Assembly: GCA_034717695.1 (NCBI GenBank)
Contig: JAYELS010000057.1
Span: forward strand, 57,451 to 121,450
Length of the DNA stretch: 64,000 nt
DNA from: NAT127 sp034717695
GTDB lineage: Bacteria > Pseudomonadota > Gammaproteobacteria > Pseudomonadales > Porticoccaceae
Direction: 5' to 3'
In this document: piece after piece, positions 58,658 through 64,000 of the stretch
Position numbering within the stretch: the stretch's first letter is position 1
Layout of the letters: each line of letters starts with the position of its first letter
The notes under the pieces: model-generated
What the model saw: the letters and a program-made list of their open reading frames with translations, nothing else
Told to the model about the DNA's origin: nothing
Database searches by the model: none
Made by a program: the position numbers and the translations under genes

Positions 58658-60784
58658 ATGGCATCAAAAACCCTGTCCCGTCTTCTTTCCCCCGGCCGCA
58701 TCGGTACCATGACGTTGCGCAACCGTATTGTCGTCACCGCCATGGGGGTGAATATGGCGGAGGAGGACGGCAGCTGCGGTGATCGTCTGCGGGCCTACCA
58801 CGAAGCCCAGGCAAGAGGTGGCGCGGGCATGATCATCATGGGTGCCTCGGGGGTTTCCTGGCCGGTTGGGGGTGTCCAGATTCGCCAGATTGCCGTGTCC
58901 GAGGAGCGTTTCATTCCCGGTATCGCGGCTGTGGCTGACGCCGTTCACAGGCACGGCTGCAAATTGGCCATCCAGTTGCACATGGGTGGGCCCAACAGTG
59001 TGTCGGACATGCTCGCTGGCAGGCCGGTCTATGTGCCATCGATTCCGGAATTGTTGAGTGGTTACGCGGCGGCACTGTTGCCGGAAGAATTGGCATCCTC
59101 TGCCTTCGGGAATATCAGCGCGGTGGATTTTAACGTCATGACCCCGGCGGACATTCAGCGTTTCGTGGCGGATTTTGCCAATGCGGCCGACCGGGCGCGG
59201 CGTGCGGGGGTGGATGGTATTGAAATCCACGCCGGTCACGGTTATCTGCTGTCGGCATTTCTGTCGCCCAAAACCAATCAGCGCACAGATGAGTACGGGG
59301 GCTCCCTGGAAAACCGCGCCCGACTATTGCTGGAGGTAATAGCCGCAATACGGGACAGAGTCGGTGGGGATTATCCCGTATGGGTCAAGCTCGACTCCCG
59401 CGAGATCGACAAGCCCGGCGGCATCACCATCGAGGATGCGGTGCAAGCCGCCATCCTGGCGGAGCGGGCCGGGGTTGACGCCATCACCGTGAGCGCCTAT
59501 CACGGCGCCTCGGGTGGCAAGCTTGACGCTGGCTCCCATACCCCGAACGTGCCCGCGCAGAACCTGCCCTACGCGGCGCAGATCAAGGCGGCGGTAACGG
59601 TGCCGGTGATCGCTTCGGGCAAGATTGAGCCGGCGGTGGGGGATGAAGCCATCGCCTCCGGCAAGGCGGATTTTATCTCCATGGGCCGGAAAATCCTCGC
59701 CGACCCCTGCCTGCCGCAAAAACTGTCTGAGGGCCGGGAGGACGACATTCTGCCCTGCATCTACTGCTACACCTGCATCAGCGCCATCTTTACCCAGGAT
59801 TCCACTCGCTGCGCAGTCAATCCCGAGACCGGTTTTGAATACCTCGCCCGATCCTCTGTTGTGAACAGTCAGTGCATCGTGGTGATCGGCGGCGGGCCGG
59901 CCGGTATGGAAACCGCAAGGCGCCTTGATCGGGACGGCCACACCGTCATCCTGCTTGAAAGGGAAAAGCGCCTTGGCGGCACGCTCAACTTCGCCGCCCT
60001 CGCCTATGAAGACAACGAACGGCTCCTCACCTGGCTGAAACGGCAAATCGAGGCATCGAACGTCGACGTACGCCTCGGCATCGAGGCCACTGCGGCGCTT
60101 TTGCATTCGCTGGCTCCGGACAGGGTGGTGGTGGCCACCGGGGCGGTTCGCGGTATGACATCAATACCCGGCAATCATCTGCCCCACGTCTTCAGCGGTG
60201 ACGACCTGCGCCAGCTGATACTGGGCGGGGACTCGGACGAACTGAAACGCAAAACCGGTTATGTCACCCGCCTGGCGACCAGGCTTGGCGCCCTGTCCGG
60301 TGCCACCGCCAACCTGGATCTGGTGCGCAAGGCCTCCCGGCAGTGGATGCCCCTGGGGGACGATGTGGTGATTATCGGCGGCGAGTTGGTGGGGCTGGAA
60401 CTGGCAGAATTCCTCATGGAGCGGGGCCGCAGGGTGACTGTGGTGGATGAGATGCCCAAATTTGGTGCCGGTCTCACAATTCTCAGGCGGGTCTGGATCC
60501 TGGATGAACTGGTCAAGCACGGTGTGGCCCTCTACCCGGGCGCCGCCGGAATCAGTATTGAGAAGGCCTCGGTGCGATTCACTGACGCAGGCGGCCAGCC
60601 CATCGAGGTCAAGGCTGATCACGTCATCGTCGCCAAGGGTGCTGTCGGCGACCTGACGCTGGCTGTTCAGCTGCGGGGTGCAGGTTTCGTGGTGGATGTC
60701 GTCGGCGACTGCACCGGCGTTGGCTATATCGAAGGCGCCATGCGTGGGGCCTCCACCGTGGCGGCGGAAATTTCGGCGGCCTGA
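58658..60784 (+). CDS. NADH:flavin oxidoreductase / 2,4-dienoyl-CoA reductase-type enzyme
   Basis: A 708-residue FMN/Fe-S/FAD enzyme. N-terminal Old-Yellow-Enzyme TIM barrel: LRNRIVVTAMGVNMAEEDG, AGVDGIEIHAGHGYLLSAFLSPKTNQRTDEYGGS (active-site HxGH-type and Tyr), the iron-sulfur motif CIYCYTC then a cysteine 12 residues on (CAVNP), and the C-terminal FAD/NAD part with VVIGGGPAGMETARRL and VVIIGGELVGLELAEFL. Family members include FadH, trimethylamine dehydrogenase and the bile-acid enzymes BaiCD/BaiH. The neighbouring SnoaL-like, SDR and FAD-dehydrogenase genes favour an enoate or enone reductase/desaturase acting on a cyclic substrate; substrate not provable here. Confidence 0.88.
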   Translation: MASKTLSRLLSPGRIGTMTLRNRIVVTAMGVNMAEEDGSCGDRLRAYHEAQARGGAGMIIMGASGVSWPVGGVQIRQIAVSEERFIPGIAAVADAVHRHGCKLAIQLHMGGPNSVSDMLAGRPVYVPSIPELLSGYAAALLPEELASSAFGNISAVDFNVMTPADIQRFVADFANAADRARRAGVDGIEIHAGHGYLLSAFLSPKTNQRTDEYGGSLENRARLLLEVIAAIRDRVGGDYPVWVKLDSREIDKPGGITIEDAVQAAILAERAGVDAITVSAYHGASGGKLDAGSHTPNVPAQNLPYAAQIKAAVTVPVIASGKIEPAVGDEAIASGKADFISMGRKILADPCLPQKLSEGREDDILPCIYCYTCISAIFTQDSTRCAVNPETGFEYLARSSVVNSQCIVVIGGGPAGMETARRLDRDGHTVILLEREKRLGGTLNFAALAYEDNERLLTWLKRQIEASNVDVRLGIEATAALLHSLAPDRVVVATGAVRGMTSIPGNHLPHVFSGDDLRQLILGGDSDELKRKTGYVTRLATRLGALSGATANLDLVRKASRQWMPLGDDVVIIGGELVGLELAEFLMERGRRVTVVDEMPKFGAGLTILRRVWILDELVKHGVALYPGAAGISIEKASVRFTDAGGQPIEVKADHVIVAKGAVGDLTLAVQLRGAGFVVDVVGDCTGVGYIEGAMRGASTVAAEISAA

Positions 60785-60811
60785 TCGGGTCTGCACGGCA
60801 ATGGAAACAAC

Positions 60812-61267
60812 ATGACAAACAGCAGCGCAGTGGCAATTTCAAACCTCCTTTATCTCTACGCGGAGTTGATCGATAGCGATGAACTGGAACTGGCGGCTGA
60901 CTTGTTCCGCCATGCCCGGATAAAAGTGCGCCATACCAGCGAGTCGATCAGCGCTGATGAACTCCTGGGTATCTGGAGGCGGTTGGTACGTATCTACTCC
61001 TGTGGAACGCCCCGCACTCGCCATCTGGTTTCCAATATTATCCTGGACATGGACGAGAAAGCCGGGCGGGCGAAAACCCGCTCCTGCTACACGGTTTACC
61101 AGGCGACGGAGGATCTTCCTATACAGTTGATCGCGGCTGGTAGATATCACGATGAATTTCAGCGACCCGATGGTGTCTGGCGATTTTCGTATCGCGACTA
61201 CTCTTTGCTGGATATGGTCGGTGACACTAGTGAGCATTTAACCCAATCGGTTGGCGGTTCTGGCTGA
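60812..61267 (+). CDS. SnoaL-like (NTF2 fold) protein, possible dehydratase
   Basis: A 151-residue protein of the SnoaL_4 type: N-terminal helix AVAISNLLYLYAELIDSDELELAADLF, later RHLVSNIILDMDEKAGRAKTRSCYTVYQ and GRYHDEFQRPDGVWRFSYRDYSLLDM, the usual family end. Tyr16, Asp21 and His71 are placed like the catalytic Tyr-x4-Asp and His of the bile-acid 7-dehydratase BaiE and scytalone dehydratase; the second BaiE Asp (106) is not matched. It begins 27 bases after the flavoenzyme, so same operon. Isomerase or non-catalytic roles remain possible. Confidence 0.8.
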   Translation: MTNSSAVAISNLLYLYAELIDSDELELAADLFRHARIKVRHTSESISADELLGIWRRLVRIYSCGTPRTRHLVSNIILDMDEKAGRAKTRSCYTVYQATEDLPIQLIAAGRYHDEFQRPDGVWRFSYRDYSLLDMVGDTSEHLTQSVGGSG

Positions 61268-61313
61268 TCCTTGAAAAACCAATAAAAGCGAAAACTCTTT
61301 GCAGGTGCTATAA

Positions 61314-62108
61314 ATGGATGTCGAGATTCGAATTAATCCGAAAAAATTTTCTGGACAGGTTGCTATTGTAACCGGTGCGGCCCAGGGTATTGGTTTTGTC
61401 ACCGCAAAAATATTGGCTGCGCAGGGGGCCACTGTTGTCCTCGCCGATATCAATGCGGAAAAGTTGCGTGAATCGTCTCAATGTTCATGTTTCGACAATT
61501 GTGATGTGCATACGCATATTGTTGATCTTTCAATCGATGAGCAAGTGGCAGCGTTAACGGAGAAGACGTTTAGTCAACATGGCCGCGTCGATATCCTTGC
61601 CCATCTCGCCGGCATCTATCCATTTTTTCCCTATACGCTCGATCATCTCAGTACGTCTGACTGGCATCGAGTCCTTCAGGTCAATCTTGATTCCGCTTTT
61701 TTATTGGCGCGATTCGTTCTTCCTTGCATGCGTAGCCAGCAGTATGGTCGCATCATCAATACATCTTCCATTGCCGTCGATGTTGTCGGTGCTCCCGGGC
61801 TTGCGGCCTACACAGCATCAAAGGCGGGGATCATCGGCTTCACCAGAGCGCTCGCGCAGGATGCGGGCATGGACGGGATTACCGCCAATGTTGTGATGCC
61901 GGGCCTTGTCGAAACCGAGCACACCAAAGCCATGCGCGGCGATCCTGCCGCAACAGAAGTTGCATTTGACAGTTATATAGCAAGGCAGTGCATCAAGCGC
62001 CGAGGACAACCCGAGGATATTGCGCACTGCATAGCTTATCTGGCGAGTCCAGAGGCAGGCTTTGTCACGGGGCAGACAATAAATGTTGGCGGAGGATACA
62101 GCTTTTAG
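61314..62108 (+). CDS. Short-chain dehydrogenase/reductase
   Basis: A 264-residue SDR with TGAAQGIGFVTAK (cofactor loop), ADINAEKL (acidic residue after strand 2, so NAD(H) likely), catalytic Ser in INTSSIAV, YTASK, PGLVETEHTKAM and the C-terminal GQTINVGGGYSF. Base composition is clearly lower in G+C than the genes left of 58 kb. Starts 46 bases after the SnoaL-like gene. An hydroxysteroid- or alcohol-dehydrogenase role within the cluster is inferred. Confidence 0.88.
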   Translation: MDVEIRINPKKFSGQVAIVTGAAQGIGFVTAKILAAQGATVVLADINAEKLRESSQCSCFDNCDVHTHIVDLSIDEQVAALTEKTFSQHGRVDILAHLAGIYPFFPYTLDHLSTSDWHRVLQVNLDSAFLLARFVLPCMRSQQYGRIINTSSIAVDVVGAPGLAAYTASKAGIIGFTRALAQDAGMDGITANVVMPGLVETEHTKAMRGDPAATEVAFDSYIARQCIKRRGQPEDIAHCIAYLASPEAGFVTGQTINVGGGYSF

Positions 62109-62163
62109 CACGGGAGATTCCTTCAGATAGACGACAATTTTGGCAGTGACAGCCTTGTCCAAT

Positions 62164-62214
62164 ACGAGATGATACTGAACGGGGGTCGTGTTTATAACAC
62201 GAGATGATACCGAA
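62164..62214. repeat. Direct repeats and palindrome at the end of a mobile-element remnant
   Basis: ACGAGATGATACTGAA (62164-62179) and ACGAGATGATACCGAA (62199-62214) are 35 bases apart. The palindrome TCGTGTT-TAT-AACACGA covers 62186-62202. Directly before an integrase-like remnant, they look like terminal transposase-binding repeats. Confidence 0.6.
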
Positions 62215-62243
62215 ATAGCCTGAATCCTGTTCATGATGAAAGG

Positions 62244-62613
62244 ATGAACACCATCATGAACGACAACGACATCAAGACCCTGCCGCAAATCCGCGCTTTT
62301 CTCGACGGCACTCAGGCGGTGGAATTTTCCATCAATACCCGGTCAGATCTGTATGATTTTGTCCGCCGAACCCTCATCCGGCTGGCCTATCACACCTTGT
62401 CGAAGTCCGACAAAGGGGTGGTACTCAGCTTTCTGGTCCATGTGAGTGGCTACTCGCGGATACAGGTGAAGCGGTTGGCAAGCGTAGTTAAAGCACGGGC
62501 AACTACAACCCGTTACCAGCGCGGGCAATGGCTTTTCCCGCAAGTACACCGACGCCGACCGGCTGGCCGAGCTGGATGAACTGCATGAGACCCTCTCCGG
62601 GCAGGGGGTGTGA
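62244..62613 (+). pseudogene. Remnant of integrase/transposase N-terminal region (frameshifted)
   Basis: Frame 1 from the ATG at 62244 reads MNTIMNDNDIKTLPQIRAFL, then VRRTLIRLAYHTLSKSDKGVVLSF and VSGYSRIQVKRLA, the typical beginning of a DDE-integrase-type transposase. Near 62523 the homologous reading moves to another frame (GNGFSRKYTDADRLAELDELHETLSGQ) and stops at 62613. The catalytic DDE domain is missing, so the gene is dead. Assignment to a named IS family is not possible from this. Confidence 0.7.
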
Positions 62614-62735
62614 CCTTTGAAATACTCGACGCCATCGCACACCAGATCAGCGACAACCAGGCGGCGGAGCAGCTCCAGAAAGCCCGCCAAAAACTCTTCA
62701 AGATTATCCATGGACAGACCCTGAGAACCGGCTGA
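62614..62735 (+). pseudogene. Short unidentified coding remnant
   Basis: An open stretch without start codon reads FEILDAIAHQISDNQAAEQL and then QKARQKLFKIIHGQTLRTG before a stop at 62735. It has a coding-like composition and may be the end of a gene truncated by the neighbouring insertions. I do not recognise it. Confidence 0.35.
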
Positions 62736-62757
62736 TTCTATCCAGCCTCTCCAGACT

Positions 62758-62907
62758 CATTTACGGATTGGAAAATACTGTAACCATTTCTGGGCCAAAG
62801 GTTACTGCGTAGATACTGTAGGCGTTGATGCGGATATGATCCGCAAGTATGTGAAATACCAAGAGAAGCAAGAGCAGCGCCAAGTCCAGATGAATCTTGA
62901 GAAGTAA
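62758..62907 (+). pseudogene. IS200/IS605 TnpA (Y1 transposase) C-terminal fragment
   Basis: The reading from 62758 gives HFWAKGYCVDTVGVDADMIR followed by KYVKYQEKQEQ and a stop at 62905-62907. The HFWAKGYCVDTVG segment and the final helix are typical of the C-terminus of IS200-like Y1 transposases. The catalytic tyrosine and HUH parts are missing, so this is a right-end remnant. Confidence 0.85.
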
Positions 62908-62928
62908 TTCAAGGCTGGGGCAGCTCGG

Positions 62929-62974
62929 GCCAGCCTTCTCAGAAGGCTGGCTCTCAAGCCCCCTTATAGGGGGG
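62929..62974 (+). mobile_element. IS200/IS605-type right-end hairpin
   Basis: GCCAGCCTTCT / AGAAGGCTGGC (62929-62951) is a perfect hairpin just after the TnpA stop, followed by CCCCCTTATAGGGGG (62959-62973). Subterminal imperfect hairpins at this position are the recognition sites of Y1 transposases. The left end is gone. Confidence 0.65.
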
Positions 62975-62992
62975 ATAAGGCAAGTCTGCGTT

Positions 62993-64000
62993 CTAAGAAC
63001 GCAGATTTTTAGTTAACGATAATGTTGCGTGCTGGCCAGCAATACGACCCGCCGCAAATCCACTCGCCAGAGAAACCCCGCTACCTGGATAGCCATGCCC
63101 TCTGGTGGCATAAGAAATAGTATCGCCAGTGGCATAAAGACCGGGAATAACCCAGCCGTCTCTGTCCAGTACCTGGCAGTTTTCATTGACTGAAATAAAA
63201 ATCTTGGCATCGCGCCCTGAGCTTCTTACCCGGTAACCATAAAAGGGTGGTTGAGTTATGGGCCTAAGTGTTTCCACTGCACGGCCAAATTCCAGATCTT
63301 CTCCTCTTTCGGCATAGCGATTGTAAATTGCAACTGTATTGATGAAGACATCTATATCATTAATCTCAAGCAATGACGCCAGCTTTTCCAGCGAGTGGGC
63401 TTTCTTTATCAAACCTGTTTTTACTGCATCGTCGAGTTTTTCCTTTGTGCCGGCGACTGAAAATGCAAAATAACCGGGATCTGCATATAGGGTTTGATCA
63501 AGTATGCAAATGCCGACACCGCTGGGCTGATTCCTGATTTCAAGACCTGTGGCTCCTTGGTAGCCTAGAGTTTCGTCTGCGTAACGGTTACCGTTTTCAT
63601 TGACGTAGATAAAGGCTCTTTTGTCTTTTTTGACCCAGTCATGGTAGGCGACAAGTTGTTCTACTTCACGGGTGCCTTCAAAAAGGGCGACTCCATCACC
63701 AGCCGTTTTGCCAAAAATAGTTTCTCCAAAGCCTTCAAACTTGGCATTAAGTTTTTCGGCCATAATAATACCGTCACCTGTGCCCCAAGGACCGTGAATC
63801 GTTTCGCGTTTAATCGTTTCTGGATTGTAGCGCATAATAAATTCAAAATTATGGGTATTGGTTCCGGTGCCTATAATGACAGCTTTTGTTTTGTAATATT
63901 TCATGCCACTGTTTTTATTTTGTGCCAACACACCAATAATGTTGCCGTTTATATCTCTTAAAATATCGACTGCCTTGGTTTCAGTGAAAACTTTGATCGA
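62993..64000 (-). CDS. FAD-dependent dehydrogenase/reductase (FAD_binding_2 family), C-terminal part
   Basis: Open to the right window edge, so the N-terminus with the first GxGxxG is missing. About 335 residues are seen: IKVFTETKAVDILRDINGNIIGV, TKAVIIGTG, WGTGDGIIMAEKLNAKFEG, then VIPGLYATGDTISYATRGHGYPGSGVSLASGFAAGRIAG, the C-terminal FAD-contact region of flavocytochrome-c/fumarate-reductase/ketosteroid-dehydrogenase-like proteins. It is strikingly AT-rich compared with the rest of the window. It is convergent to the SDR operon across mobile-element remnants. A ketosteroid or enone dehydrogenase/reductase role is inferred from the neighbours. Confidence 0.82.
   Translation of the reverse strand, partial: SIKVFTETKAVDILRDINGNIIGVLAQNKNSGMKYYKTKAVIIGTGTNTHNFEFIMRYNPETIKRETIHGPWGTGDGIIMAEKLNAKFEGFGETIFGKTAGDGVALFEGTREVEQLVAYHDWVKKDKRAFIYVNENGNRYADETLGYQGATGLEIRNQPSGVGICILDQTLYADPGYFAFSVAGTKEKLDDAVKTGLIKKAHSLEKLASLLEINDIDVFINTVAIYNRYAERGEDLEFGRAVETLRPITQPPFYGYRVRSSGRDAKIFISVNENCQVLDRDGWVIPGLYATGDTISYATRGHGYPGSGVSLASGFAAGRIAGQHATLSLTKNLRS

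Noticed and set aside
1..64000. CRISPR array, phage genes, rRNA operon or toxin-antitoxin/defence system
   Set aside because: No regularly spaced repeats, phage-type proteins, rRNA sequence or defence families were found in the window.

Overview
This is a GC-rich (visibly well above 60% G+C) chromosomal segment of a Gammaproteobacterium. The order nnrD-tsaE-amiB-mutL-miaA-hfq-hflX-hflK-hflC-DUF2065-hisZ-purA, with queG divergent from nnrD, is the order found in Pseudomonas and its relatives. An ectoine operon with its dedicated aspartokinase, a TonB receptor for thiamine and steroid/ring-type SDR and flavin enzymes point to a marine or halotolerant member of the Pseudomonadales/Cellvibrionales (for example Spongiibacteraceae or Halieaceae). 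That placement is inference from gene order and content.

Layout: 0-5.2 kb holds arginine biosynthesis (argF partial, argD; minus strand), monothiol glutaredoxin, 2-Cys peroxiredoxin, inorganic pyrophosphatase, and hemN behind a perfect FNR/Anr box. 5.3-9.2 kb is a TPP-riboswitch-headed thiamine scavenging operon: TonB receptor, small YKOF-type thiamine-binding protein, PnuT-like channel, thiamine kinase. 9.2-15.4 kb is the ectoine locus: divergent MarR regulator (EctR-like), ectA, ectB, ectC, ask, then a sodium:solute symporter. 15.3-20.3 kb is an accessory group: DUF4345, double AhpD-like protein, O-methyltransferase, two SDRs, an NTF2-like protein, followed by tRNA-Leu(CAA). 20.8-26.5 kb holds queA-tgt and secD-secF, with mscL sitting where yajC is normally found. 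26.5-34.1 kb holds a lytic transglycosylase, proS, a HIT protein, a histone-H1-tailed HU protein, fmdB-type zinc ribbon, aspS, rpsT and queG. 34.2-48.0 kb is the conserved nnrD to purA block plus transaldolase. 48.3-54.2 kb is a two-gene phosphorelay: a very large MASE1/CHASE/PAS hybrid kinase and a REC-EAL c-di-GMP phosphodiesterase. 54.3-58.4 kb holds a VOC protein, apt, a glycine-zipper lipoprotein and an eight-heme c-type cytochrome lipoprotein with HEAT/TPR C-terminus. 58.6-64.0 kb becomes progressively more AT-rich and carries an Old-Yellow-Enzyme/dienoyl-CoA-reductase type flavoenzyme, a SnoaL-like protein, an SDR and (partial) a FAD-binding dehydrogenase, interrupted by remnants of an integrase-type element and an IS200/IS605 right end.

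Most of the window is core housekeeping. The parts most worth attention are the thiamine operon, the ectoine promoter with its repeated operator-like motif, the octaheme cytochrome, the c-di-GMP phosphorelay, and the right-hand flavin/SDR/SnoaL cluster. That cluster has the class composition of bile-acid/steroid ring-modifying operons and bears marks of horizontal transfer. Many very long minus-strand open frames (over 1000 codons) in the window are antisense shadows of GC-rich genes and were not annotated.
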